This document shows positions 34,546-46,800 of a stretch of DNA of 64,000 bases, one piece after another. Position 1 is the stretch's first letter. Every line of letters begins with the position of its first letter. Position numbers and translations under genes: made by a program. This DNA is from Bathymodiolus brooksi (Eukaryota > Mollusca > Bivalvia > Mytilida > Modiolidae): the NCBI GenBank assembly GCA_963680875.1, contig OY804579.1, positions 26,273,804 through 26,337,803 of the forward strand, given 5' to 3'. The notes beneath the pieces are model-generated. The model had not been told where the DNA came from and did no database searches. It was given only the letters and a program-made list of their open reading frames with translations.

Positions 34546-36176
34546 TAACTATAATCACAATAAGACTGTTACACCATGCAACTATCAACTATTTAAGGAC
34601 CTGTTGTGATGTCCGTATTTCCATATCATGTTCTTAATTATTTTTTTTTAGTTAATTAATGAAATATAAAGTTCTAAAAATTAATTAATCCAAGTTATTG
34701 CAATATTTACAGATTTACAGACCCCTCCCATCTAATCTATTATAAAGATGCCAAAATGTTTAGACGTAATAATTATAGAAATATAAATATATCAAGCATT
34801 AATAAATATATCAGATTAAAATGCATGTAAAATAAATATACTAAAAATCTTTATCTTGTGATATTTGTATTTGACCAAAGATGTATATAGATAACATCTC
34901 TAGAAGTAATGAATAGTTACACATCCAGTGGCAGACCTACATTTTAGGTCCCTGAAAGTTAAACTATTATATGTTGGCCCCCTCGCAGCCAGCAACAATA
35001 GGGTAACAACAACCAACAAGGTTAAAAGGGTCATAGGTTGGAGTCCTTGAACGAGCTCTGGATAACGGGTGGTATCTTCTTCAATGGTGTTGTTCCATGG
35101 GAGATCCCGATAATTATTTTTTAAATTTAACCACTATATCTCAGATTTTGATTAAAATCGCTCTACTGGGTTATACACTTTTATGCTAGAAAACAGAAAT
35201 ATCTCAGTAAATATGGGAACTGAAGTACTAGTTGCTGGCTAACGAAACAGCAGAAATACATGTATGCATATAAAAATATAACCCTGCTTACTATGGACCA
35301 CACTTATAGGAGCAAATGACATCGCTTCGTTAGATTAATATTAAACACTAATAAAGATATAATCGAAAATTACCAAAATCGAAGAAAAAATTGTAGAAAC
35401 CAAAATCCCACAACTCAACATCAATGCACAGAAAAACATATTTGCTAATTTTTTAAATTACTAGAAAGGAAGGTCATTAAAGGATAATCATTAGTATAAG
35501 GATGCGAGGGTCTGATTTTTGCAGTTGAATGCACAAGCGAGAGGAGTGCAGCCTGAATTAAGAATTCATATGTCTTTTTGTGGTTCCTATTGGCTCTATC
35601 ATAAGGACTGAGCTGTCAAGCTATTAAGCTGTGCACCAATGATGGATTAGAGGATCCGACTGCCAAAATGTAGACTATGAATAGATTATGGCTAAGTAAA
35701 CGAGCCCATATAGCTTGGGATTCAGGTGCTGCAACCCCCGGGCAAATGTGGAAATTTGACTAATTACAGGGACATTTTGAGTCCATATGAAATTGGAATT
35801 GGAGCATATGCTAAGGTCAATATTAAGTACTTCGACCCATTGACTTATAATTTCATTACTGAAATACTCCATTAATTTTGTTGAAAAGTTAGTTCATTAA
35901 AAAAGTTGTTTCAGGGGTTCCTCCGGGATAAGGGGCCCTGAAGCTTAAGCTTCATTAGTTTGATAGTAAATCAGCAACTGTACACATCCCAATTCTGAGA
36001 AAGCTGTAAGCCCAAAATATTCCTGTTAATTGTACATAAAAATATAACAATAATCTTTTAAGCTTAGCAATTCAACATAGAAATATCAAAAACAATATAT
36101 CACATCCCCCTCAGAGAAAAAAAATCTAATCCTTTTTTTACTTTCTTTGTTAAAGAAAAAAAATATGATTGAATAT

Positions 36177-36415
36177 GGGGGCAGTCGTGATCGTATGGTA
36201 GTTAGATTTATAACTACCTATGCAATCAGTGCCAATTACCACTAATGTTGTGAGTTCGAATCTGCTGAGACGAGGTTCACATTATGTGATCAAGTTTGTC
36301 AGTAACTTGCGGCAGATCAGTGGTTTTCTCTGGGTTTCCTCTACCAATAAAACTGACCGCCATGATATAAATGAAATATGGTTGAAAGTGGTGTTAAACA
36401 TCATAACCCTAACTC
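36177..36415 (+). mobile_element. tRNA-derived SINE, copy A
   Basis: The head 'gggggcagtcgtgatcgtat' with 'ggtagttagatttataac' (A-box-like) and 'gagttcgaatctgctgaga' (B box, GTTCGAATC) is followed by the body 'ggttttctctgggtttcc' and the tail 'gaaagtggtgttaaacatc'. Transcription by RNA polymerase III from the internal promoter is typical of such elements. It belongs to the same family as the copy at 7405-7645. Confidence 0.75.
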
Positions 36416-36592
36416 TATTAAATATACATTTAACATGATAAATCCAATAAGAAAAAATTGAAACTCATATAAGTACACAAATGAAAAAATAAATATAAAA
36501 TACTCTAAATATTAAATTTCAATTTATATACTGGCATACTAATCATGATTCTCATTCAACCAGTCAACTTTCATTCAACATTATATAATACT

Positions 36593-36695
36593 ATCCTGGG
36601 TACTCCGGTTTCCGCCACCATTACAAACTGGCGGACAAGATATAACTGAAATATTGTTGAAAGTATTGCTAAACACTCATAACCTTAACCCTAAC
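36593..36695 (+). mobile_element. SINE 3' fragment, copy A
   Basis: Starts at 'atcctgggtactccggtttc' and ends 'gaaatattgttgaaagtatt ... aaccctaac'. Only the 3' body and tail are present and the tRNA head is missing. Confidence 0.7.
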
Positions 36696-37034
36696 ACAAA
36701 ATATCTCAACCATACTGATATAAATGACAAAACTTGCATATAAAAAATAATGAAACAGATACAAATTCTAATATTTGGTCAGCAAACAAATGTAAGATGA
36801 AAAAAAAACAAAACAACAAAGTTAAATGAACAATGAAAGGATTCCTTCTACTATGATTATTTTTTTCTTCATCAAGCATCTGGAAAGCTACCTTCATTGG
36901 TGGATTGGTTCTGAAAAAAAATATATGGTATTAATATTTTCAGCTAAATCGAACAACTTTGGGATGAAAGTATTTATGTTGATCATGATCAGAAGCTTGA
37001 ATTTATTATATTTAGGAGATACATGTATTGTATT

Positions 37035-37161
37035 TTAAGCTTTGCGGATGTAAATTGTCGGATTTACAGTCGCAACTATCTGTTTTCCTAGCTCCGCTTT
37101 GCGTCGCTAGGTAAACTATTTTTGCGACCGTAAAACCGACGATTCACATCCGCAAGCTTAA
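37035..37161. mobile_element. 127-bp hairpin (palindromic MITE-like insertion), copy A only
   Basis: TTAAGCTTTGCGGATGTAAA at 37035 pairs with the reverse complement at the right end (TTAAGCTTGCGGATGTGAA read from 37161). The arms continue for about 50 bp (GTCGGATTTACAGTCGCAA / GTCGGTTTTACGGTCGCAA), and the loop itself contains CCTAGC...GCTAGG. It is missing from the matching place in copy B (about 41930). Confidence 0.75.
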
Positions 37162-38723
37162 AGTGATGCCTGTGTCATGTCTCTTTACTATAATGTAATG
37201 AATGTTATTTATTGAAATACATTTGCCATTGACTTCATAATAACATTGCTTAGATAATTGACGCGTCTTTCTATTTTATCGCGTCCTTCTATTATATGCT
37301 GGAAAAAAACCCATTAAAAACCAATGCAATTTAAAACAAAAGCACAACAAATTGAAACGTTCTCTAAGTGCCCTTTATTCCATTTAAAAATGCCCTGCCC
37401 TTTGCTGGCACCCTGCTCCTTTCAAATTCTAGCTGGAGCACTGTTACTTATACTTAATATGTAAGAAACTTATCTCTAGATTTAAGACAGCACTTATCTT
37501 GCAGTTTTTTATATTTGTTGTTGATGTAAACCCCTAAAATGTTTTTCATGATCTCATTTCATAAATGAGACATTACGAAAATTACTAATGTAAACAAAAG
37601 TACATATAAGTCATCAGTGGGGAGAGATTATCGATCAAGAAGTGGTGTGATATAATAACATAATTACTCATGTCGGTTCTTCTCTATAGACCAATATTAT
37701 CTTCATTTATTACATTTTTATTATTTCTACACTTTAAAAAGAAATTAACCTAAAAATGAAGTCCATGTTATAAAGCACTGACAAAGGATCATATTATAAT
37801 CAACATGATTTTTATTCAAGCACTGAGTCTGACAGTGTGTTCTATTTCAATTTGGGAATTTTAGGCATTTTTTTCTGCAGGTTTTGTTTACATAATTAAC
37901 TATATTCCTTATTAATTGATTGATCATAATTTCAGTATAGGTACAGTTAATTTGTCTTTGAGGTGTGATCGATCTCTCTCAGTTAGGTTGACCTTTTTGT
38001 TTATTTTGATTTTATCGTCAACTCATACTATTTAACATAAATCTCTTCTTAAGAAAGGTTTTATATTTGAAGTAGATTGTATATATACATGTACATGTAA
38101 TTAAATTTAACAAGTTCATCTAAAAAACCTTTTGTTTCTGTGATTGCTCTATTGGTATAAGTGTACGCATGTATCATTAACTGACTTTCATTAGCTTTAT
38201 ATCTATATGTTCTTTGTGCGTCAAGTCTAATTTCTGGTTCATCGTGGTAGCTTTCGCGATCTGATGGAGTTTAATCCCTCTATAATTGCTCGACAGGACT
38301 AGATTAGTTGATAGTAAAATATATTGTTGTTGACTTGTCTGGCCTAGAAGAACATGAAATTGATTACCTCTGATTAGATGATGGTGAAATTTACTGTTGT
38401 CTAGCTATATGTTGACCAGTCTGACATTACAGGACATGCAGCAGGTGATATATGTGGCTTCAGATATTACATGGTGCAGCCATTAATCGACTGGATGGTG
38501 TGCTATGTTGAAAAGTCCCAGGATCAGTTCTGTGCCAATAACCTAAGGCTAAAATCTATAATGAAGAAATGTCAGTTATTTTAATCATAGTCTGATTTAT
38601 ATATATCATCATACTGTCTTAGCAATAAAAAAAAAAAGAGACTACTTCCCCCTGCCTTATGTAAGTATAGCCAGAAATGAGGTGCATTTGCTAATTTGCA
38701 TATCTAAGATGGGGACATCATGA

Positions 38724-39335
38724 CCCTACTAGCCAAATTACGTTGTCAAAACGTTGTGACAACGTAACGTTTTCGTTGTTACAACGTAAGAATTTTACGT
38801 TTTAACTACGCCAATTTGTAGACTCCCCTAGACGTAAATACCACGTTTTGGTACTACGTAGTAAAAGACCTTTCTACAACCAAACGACAACCATGACCAT
38901 GTAAAGACGTTTACACAACGTAACCACCAACCATCACATAACCTTTATACGAGGTAATTACAACTAATTAAGGACGTTTACACAACGTAACTACCAACCA
39001 CCATAGGACCTTTATATGACGTAATTACAACCACCAAAGGACCTTTACATGACGTAATAACAACCACATAGGGACCTTTAGACAACGAACTACAACCACA
39101 TAGGGACCTTTACACAACATAACTACGACCACCTAGGGACCTTTACACGACGTAACTACGTCCACCTAGGGACCTTTACACAACGTAACTACGACCACCT
39201 AAAGACCTTTAGATGACGCAACTACAACCATTTCATTATAGTTATACAACTACAAATAATGTACAACACTAAAAGGACCTTTATAGCCAAATTACGTTGT
39301 CAAAGCATTGTGACAACGTAATTTGGATAGTAGGG
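38724..39335. mobile_element. ACGT-rich foldback element, copy B
   Basis: Ends CCCTACTAGCCAAATTACG and its inverted partner (to 39335). The right end contains a perfect 16-bp hairpin: CCAAATTACGTTGTCA (39287-39302), 8-base loop, TGACAACGTAATTTGG (39311-39326). About nine 33-bp units lie inside, fewer than in copy A. The ACGT motif recurs throughout, a high CpG density against an AT-rich background. Confidence 0.7.
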
Positions 39336-40534
39336 TAACTATAATCACATTAAGACCGTTACACCAACTACATTATTTTTTATGCATTTAAAGACCTTTT
39401 GTGATGTTCTTATTTCCATCCCATGTTCTTAATTTTTTTGAATTAACTAATAAAATATAAAGTTCTAAACATTTATTAATCCAAACTCTTTCTACTCGCA
39501 GACTCCTCCCATCATAATCTAGATGTAATTATTATACAAATATAAATATATCGGGTAATAATAAATATATCAGATTAAAAAACATGTAAAATAAATGTAC
39601 TAAAAATCTTTATCTTGTGAAAGTTGCATTTGATAAAAATTAAAGATGTATAAAGATAATATGTCTAGAAGTAATGAATAGGTACACATCCAGTGGAGGA
39701 CCTACATTTTAAGCTCCCTGAACTATTATGTGGGCCCTTTTGCAGTCAGCAAGAATAACCAACAAGGTCAAAAGGACGTGAACAGGGTGTTGGGATGGAG
39801 TCCTTGACAATGGGCCAAACATTGATCCCTTTCCCACCAGCAAGGAGGTCTGGGTAACAGTTGGTATCTTCTTCAATGGTGTTGTTCCATGGGAGATCCT
39901 GATAAAAAAAAAAAATTAATTTAACCACTATATCTCAGATTTTTATTAAAATTGCTGTACTGGGATATAAGCATTTTATGCTAGAAAACAGAAATATCTC
40001 AATACATATGGGAACTGAAGTACCAGTTGCTGGCTAAGGAAACAGCAGAAATACATGTATACATATAAAAATATCACCCTGATAACTATGGACCAAACTT
40101 ATAAGAACAACTTGACCTATACATATATTCTTTAGTTTAACATTAAAACATTAAAAAAGATATAATCGAAAATTACCAAAAACGAAGAAACATTTGTAGG
40201 AACCAAGATAACACCACCTAACATCAAGAAAACAGAATTTGTTCATTCTTTAAATTACTAGAGAGGAAGGTCATTAGAGGGGGGGTCGTTAGGATAAAAG
40301 GGTGATAGTCTTGATTTTTGGTGTTTGAATGCACAAGCCAGAGGGGTGCAGCCTGCATTAAGAATTCATATGTCTGTTTGTGGTTACAATTGGTTCTAAC
40401 ATAAGGACTGAGCTGTCAAACTATTAAGCTGTGCACCAACGAAGAATTCGAGGATCCAACTGCCAAAATGTAGGCTATGAATAGATTATGGCTACGTCAA
40501 GGAGCCCATACAGCTTGGGATTCAGGTGCTGCAA

Positions 40535-40553
40535 CCCCCCCCCCCCCCCCCCC
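40535..40553. repeat. Poly-C run (19 C), expanded relative to copy A
   Basis: A homopolymer inside 'gctgcaa(C)n'; the paralogous position 35735 has 5 C. This is either a replication-slippage expansion or an assembly artefact. Confidence 0.95.
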
Positions 40554-41025
40554 TCCCCCAATTTGGAAATTTTACTAATTACAGGGACATTTTGAGGCCA
40601 TATGAAATTGGAATTAGAGCATATTCTAAGGTCAATATTAAGTACATTAACCCGTTGACTTATGATTCTATTACTAAAATAGCCTTATTTTAATAACAAA
40701 GGCTTAAAAAAAAAACTCCACTAATTTTGTTGAAAAGTTAATTCATTAAAAAATTTGTTTCCGGGATATAAGGGGCCCTGAAGCGTAAGCTTTTTTAGTT
40801 TCATAGTAAGAGCTACCAGTGTACACATCCCAATCTGAGAAAGCTGTAACCCTAAAATATTCTTGTTAATTGTATATAAAATATAACAAAGAACAATAAT
40901 CTTTTAAGCTTTATAGCAATTCAAAATAAAAATATCAAAACCAATATATGACATCCCCTAAAGAGAAAAAATATAACCCTAATTTTTCTTTCTTTCTTAA
41001 AGAAAAAATATATATTATTAAATAT

Positions 41026-41290
41026 GGGGGCAGTCGTGATTGTATGGTAGTTGGATTTATAACTACCTATGCAATCAGTGCACATCACCACTAATGTTGT
41101 GAGTTCGAATCCGCTTAGACGAGGTGTACTTGATACAACATTATGTGATAAAGTTTGTCAGTGACTTACGGCAGGTCAGAGATTTTCTCTGGGTACTCCG
41201 GTTTCCTGAACCAATAAAACTGACCGCCATGATATAAATTAAATATCGTCGAAAGTGGTGTGAAACGCCAAATGACATAACCCTAACTCT
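41026..41290 (+). mobile_element. tRNA-derived SINE, copy B
   Basis: Counterpart of 36177-36415, with B box 'gagttcgaatccgcttagac' closer to consensus and body 'gattttctctgggtactcc'. It was present before the 5-kb duplication. Confidence 0.75.
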
Positions 41291-41489
41291 ATCTATTAAA
41301 TATGCATTTAACAAGATAAATCCAATAAGAAAAACATGAAACTCATATAAATACACACAATCATATCTGAAAAAAAATCAAATACTAAGTTTTTTAAAGT
41401 AACTTTAAATGTTAAATTTCAATTTATATACTGGCATACAAATCATGATTTTCATTCAACTTTCATTCAACATTATATTATATAATACT

Positions 41490-41595
41490 ATCCTGGGTGC
41501 TCCGGTTTCCTCTACCATTATAAACTGACCAACACGATATAACTGAAATATTGTTGAAAGTGGTGTTAAACACTCATAACTTTATAATTAACTCT
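41490..41595 (+). mobile_element. SINE 3' fragment, copy B
   Basis: Counterpart of 36593-36695, with 'atcctgggtgctccggtttc' and the tail 'gaaatattgttgaaagtggt'. Confidence 0.7.
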
Positions 41596-43839
41596 AACCC
41601 ACATTATCTCAACCATAGTGATACTGATATAAATCACAAAACTGCATACAAAAACAAAACCACATACAAATTCTAACATTTGGTCAGCAAAAAAATGTAA
41701 GATATAAAAAATAACAAAGTTAAATGAACAATGAAAGATTTCCTTCAACTATAAAGTTTTTTTCTCCATCAAGCATCTGGAAAGCCTTCATTGGTGGATT
41801 AGTTCTGAAAAAAATAATATTATATTAATATTTTCAGCTATGTCGAACAACTTTAGGGGTGAAAGTATTTTTATTAACTATTTTGATCATGATCAGAAGC
41901 TTGAAATTAGCTACATGTAGATAAACAGATATTTGCTACTGTAAGTGAAGACACATTGTAAAACCTATAATTAATTGATTATAACTCAGAAATGTATTTC
42001 ATTATATATTACAGAGCTAAAGAAAGAAATCCAAAAACAGTGACCAAGCATATACGTTAAATTCTATTGACAGGACAAATCTAGAAAATCTCCATTTATA
42101 TAAAAAAAAAACATGGGAACAGAGGAGAATTAGAAGAGATATAGTACAAATAAGTGCAGTTCAAACATTTAGATTTACAATATTATCAAAATTAAAACTT
42201 AATTTTAGAAGAAGCATTTACAGTATGTAAAACATTAGACTCGGAGAGGAACTTACACTTAATATGCAAGAAACTTATATCTCTAGATTAAAAATTGATT
42301 TAAGACAGCACTTATCTTGCAGCTTTTGATATTTGTTGTTGATATAAACATATCCCGTAAAATGTTTTTCATGATCTAATTTCATTAATGAGAAATTACG
42401 AAAATTACAAAAGCACATATACGCAATCAGTGGGGAGGAGATTTATATCGATCAATCAGTGGTGTGATCTAATTAAATAGCATTACCCATGCCCAGTGCT
42501 TCTCTACTGACCAATATTATCTTCATTTATTATACTTTTATTATTTCTACACTTAATATAGAAAATTGTAAAAAGAAAAGAAGAAATGAACCAAAAAATT
42601 AAGTTCAAGTTACAAAGCTCTTACAAAGGATCATATTATAATTATTTACTCTTGGAATTTTAGGCATTTTTTTTGCCCCAGTTTTTTTTATATAACTATA
42701 TCCCTTATTAATTGATTTCTCAAAATTCCATTACAGGTACAGTTAATTTGTCTTTGGGGTGGGATCTCTATCAGATAGGTTGACCTTTTTAAAATTTGTT
42801 TATTTTGATTTTATTGTCAACTGTAACTCATGATATCTAACATAAATCTCTGCTTAAGAAATGTTCTGTATTTGAAGTAGATTGTATATACAATGTACAT
42901 GTAATTAAATGTAACAAGTTCATCTAAAGAACCCTTTGTTTCTGTGATTGCCACAGACTGTAAATATGGGAGGAGCTCTATTGGTATAAGTGTATGCATG
43001 TATCATTAACTTACTTTCATTAGTTTTATATATATCTATATGTTCTATGTGCATGAAGTCTAATTTCTGGTTCATCATGGTAGCTTTCATGATCTTATAG
43101 AGTTTAATCCCTATAAAATTGTCTCAGGACTAGATTTGTTGATAGTAAAATATAATGTTGTTGACTTGTCTGGCCAATACATGTAGCTAGAGGAAAATGA
43201 AATTAATTACCTTTGATTAGATTATGGTGAAATTTGCTGTTGTCTAGATATAGCTATGTGTTGATCGTCTGACATTGCAGGACATGAAGCAGGTGACATC
43301 TGTGGCTTCCAATATTTACATTGGGGCAGGAATTATTTTGACTGGTTTGCTATGTTGAAAAGTCACAGTGTCAGTTATGTGCCTACATGTATAACAGCTA
43401 TAACCTCAAATCCAATTCTACTTGTTTACCACTTTTACAGAAATGAACCAGCTCTGAAATTATCATGAAGAAATTTAAGTTCTTTTATTCATAGTCTCAT
43501 TTATATATATCATCATACTGTCTTAACAATAAAAAGAAAAGAGGCTACTGCCCCAGGGCTGCCTCCTAAGTATAGCCAGAAATGAGGTGCCATTTGATAA
43601 ATTGCATATCTAAAATGGGGACATCATGAGGAAGTCTGCAATTTTCATATGATCTACATTATTTGATTAAAGATATAATTCCTAATTGCATGCATGTTAT
43701 TTTTTGAACTTGAAAATGATACCTTTGGCTTAAATCAAGCTGAATTAATAAATGAAATAAACATTAAATGTTCGAGGTTCGTGGAAAAAATGAAAATCGG
43801 ATGCATCTAACCTTTATCTGATCTTAAGAATGTATGTAA

Positions 43840-44865
43840 CTAGAGGCTCCCAGGAGCCTGTATAGCTCACCTGGGTATAATAACATCAGTCAATAAAACT
43901 TGCTAACTTCGGTCAAAAAATAACAAATGTAGCCCTCGTCATTACAGACCCCGTCTCCAAAACAATTTGGGCAGGGGTTCCCCCTTTAATGCAAGTTATC
44001 AACATTGCTGTAAAAACATAAATGTCAATGATTCTCAAAATTGACCTTTTGCTACTTCACAATTTGTAATAGAGTTGCTTCCCTTTGATTATTTGAGTAA
44101 CCAAAAGCAGTGAAAGTCAACAAAAAAAAATGCATTTCAAGAGGAATAACTCTTCACACAGTTGTCGGATATTTTTAACTGTGAGAACTTTTTTGTAGAT
44201 CTTGACATGCTGAGCATTTTTGCAGTGTAAACTTTTCCTCTATCTCTAATAGTTTTTGAGATATAAGATGATAGTATTAAAATTTAGAACTTTAAAAAAA
44301 AAAGGGCAATAACTCCAAAATGGGTAATGGGATTTACTTCAGAATGGCAGGGAAGGTAGATCTTGGCATGCTGAACATGTTTGCAATTAAACTTAACCTA
44401 TATCTCCTATAGTTATCGAAATATAAGACAAAAAATATTAAAATTATTTTAAATTTGATGAAAAAAGGGCAATAACTCCAAGATGGGTACTCGGATTTAC
44501 TTCAAAATTGTAGGGTAGTAAGTTAGATCTTGCTGTGCTGATCGATTTTACCCGTGTCAGATTTCTGATATTATTAACGGTTTTTGAGTTATTACCCAAA
44601 AACCTGCAATTTTACCATACATGTATGTTCTATTTTTAGTAACAGCAGCCATGTTGATTGATGCACGGCATCACCGGACACAATTTTGAAACTACACACC
44701 CTAGTGATGATTCAGACCAAGTTTGGTTCCAATTGGTCTAGTAGTTTCAGAGCCTACAGTACAGAGTACAGTACAGAGGAGAAGATCTTTGAAAAAGTTT
44801 ACGACGTACGACGGACGCCAAGTGATGGCAATATCTCACATGGCACCGTTGGGCCAGGTGAGCTA
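43840..44865. mobile_element. Insertion element absent from the paralogous copy
   Basis: The text between 'atgtatgtaa' and 'aaaatgtctgtaatacatga' is missing in copy D (46547-46575), which reads straight through, so the boundaries are well fixed. The left side has TAGCTCACCTGG at 43862-43873 and the right end its reverse complement CCAGGTGAGCTA. Inside are repeated blocks of 'gggcaataactccaa' with 'atgggta', and a right end of the 'gacgccaagtgatgg ... ttgggccaggtgagct' type that I recall as very common in bivalve genomes. The 77-codon frame at 44686-44919 is a translation of this element, not a gene. It is probably a non-autonomous DNA element; the class is unknown. Confidence 0.65.
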
Positions 44866-45370
44866 AAAATGTCTGTAATACATGAAATTAAGGCCAATGA
44901 CGGAGGGAGTTGGACATAAAATTTAACAATGAAATTGGCGTCACAGTATTTTCTTAAATCAATTTGGATTGCTCATTCATAGATGTAATTCTATCGACTA
45001 ACCTTATATTTCTAGCTTCTAAACTCGAGGTTTTTGTATGTTCGGGACATCAAAGAAATTGCTAAAATTGTCACAAAACACCAAAATGATTTGAATTTTG
45101 GTGGGTCTCAAATTCAAACTCCGGAAATAGCAATAACTTTTTATTATCGAATCGTTGACGGGCACACTGAATTTCCGCATTGTACATATGCTATTATTTG
45201 ACAAATCTAATAAACGATCCACCTAGCTTGAAACTGCAGTGATCAAAATCTAATTCAAATATGACGAATATTTATGAGGAAAGGTACTTCTAATTTTTGG
45301 ATATGGTAATTGTATTGCAAGTAATTAAATCTTGGAGATACATTTGTATATTGCCTTATACATCACGTTC

Positions 45371-45427
45371 TACTAAGTTCAGTAGAAAGAAGAACGATTA
45401 ACGCGGATTCGATCCTCGTACATGGCG
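45371..45427 (+). other. tRNA-like remnant with B-box, copy C
   Basis: 'ggattcgatcctcgtacatgg' resembles a tRNA T-arm and acceptor 3' strand. The 5' half is too degraded for a cloverleaf. It is probably the head of an old SINE. Confidence 0.3.
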
Positions 45428-45729
45428 TTTTTATTATGTTTTTTTTTTATTTATTTATTTATTGTTATTGATATACAACTATAGTCAGTTGTATCATATT
45501 AACGCAAAAATGTAGCCAAATAACAACACAACTGTCACATTTTTACTGATGAACCTGGAATTTAAATGCAAAAAGTCCCTATCAACCATGCATTTTTGGA
45601 ATCAGGAGATCAACTACTATCAAATTCAAAGTCATGTCTAGGGAATACCTTCCAATTTGAACAATTCACCTTTTAATTAAGATCCTTTCTCTTTTCCAGG
45701 GAAATACCTTAATGATTGATTTTTATGTT

Positions 45730-46330
45730 GTCTGACAACGACTTGCATATAGCGTATTCTGAATACGTTACCAGGACGTAGTAATTACGTTTGAGTTTTT
45801 ACGTTAGCATCAAGACCATATACGTACGTAACAAAAACGTTGGAAAGTACGCTGTGACAACGTCTTGCAAATAACGGTCTGAATACGTTACCAGGACGTA
45901 AACATTACGTTTGAGCCTTTACGTTAACATCAAGACCATATCCGTACGTAACAAAAACGTTGGAAAGTACGTTGTGACAACGTCTTGCAAATAACGTATT
46001 CTGAATACGTTACCAGGACGTAAAAATTACGTTTGAGCTTTTACGTTAACATCAAGACCATATCCGTACGTAACAAAAACGTTCAAACTACAGTGTCACA
46101 ACGACTTGCGTATTCTGAATACGTTACCAGGACGTAATAATTACGTTTGAGTTTTTACGTTAGCATCAAGACCATATCCGTACGTAACAAAAACGTTGAA
46201 AAGTACGTTGTCACAACGACTTGCATATAGCGTATCTAAAATACGTTGTGGCAACGTAATTGTTACGTAAGAAATGGACCTGACCGAACAGCAACCAAAC
46301 TGCAACGTTGTGAATACGTAGTGTGCGCTA
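45730..46330. repeat. ACGT-rich tandem array, unit about 114-122 bp, copy C (about 4.5 units)
   Basis: 'gaatacgttaccaggacgta' occurs at 45761, 45881, 46003 and 46117. Each unit also holds 'tacgtacgtaacaaaaacgt' or 'atccgtacgtaacaaaaacg' and 'tgacaacgacttgcatatag'. The units are dense in ACGT and in short self-complementary words (tacgta, aacgtt). There is no coding capacity. Confidence 0.85.
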
Positions 46331-46800
46331 GCTGGGGAGGAAGTCTGCAATTTCCATATGATCTACATTAAAGATATAATTCCTAATTGCATGCATGTTA
46401 TTTTCTGAATTTGAAAATGATACATGTACAGATGTACTTTTGGCTTAAATCAAGCTGAATTAATAAATGAAATAAAAATTAATTGAATGTTCGAGGTTCC
46501 TGGACAAAATGAAAATCTGAGGCATCGAACCTTTATCTGATCTTAAGAATCTATGTAAAAATTTCTGTAATACATGAAATTGATGGAGTTTGACATAAAA
46601 TTTAATAATGAATGAAATTTGGCGTCATAGTATTTTCTTGATTTTTAAATCAATTTGGGTTACTCATTCATAGATGTAATTCTATTGACTAACATTATTT
46701 ATGAGGAAAAGTACTTCTGATTTCTGGATATGGTAATTTTATTGCGAGTAATTAAATCTTGGATATATATTTGTATATATCCTTATACATCATGTTCTAC

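Larger units (their letters stand above)
33728..38723. repeat. Segmental duplication copy A (about 5.0 kb)
   Basis: The sequence from 33728 to 38723 is repeated in direct orientation at 38724-43629. Matching landmarks: the foldback element (33728 / 38724), 'acacatccagtgg' (34918 / 39684), SINE (36177 / 41026), SINE tail fragment (36593 / 41490), 'ggaattttaggcattttt' (about 37855 / 42656) and 'ggggacatcatga' (38711 / 43617). Identity is high but interrupted by indels and by 37030-37440, which differs completely. No gene is seen in it. Confidence 0.85.
38724..43629. repeat. Segmental duplication copy B (about 4.9 kb)
   Basis: The direct repeat of copy A. It begins exactly at the inverted end of the foldback element and ends at 'ggggacatcatga'. 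Copy-specific features are a run of 19 C at 40535-40553 where copy A has only 5 C (35735), and different sequence at 41905-42250. No gene is seen. Confidence 0.85.
43630..46338. repeat. Segmental duplication copy C
   Basis: Begins 'ggaagtctgcaattttcat' and ends at 'gtagtgtgcgctagctgggg'. The direct copy D follows immediately at 46339. Shared text includes 'aattcctaattgcatgcatg' and 'ggcttaaatcaagctgaatt'. Copy C carries an extra element of about 1 kb (43840-44865) that copy D lacks, and a longer ACGT array. Confidence 0.85.

Noticed and set aside
44686..44919. ORF of 77 codons with KIFEKVYDVRRTPSDGN
   Set aside because: It lies in the right end of the repeat element inserted in copy C, and similar text is a common non-coding repeat end.
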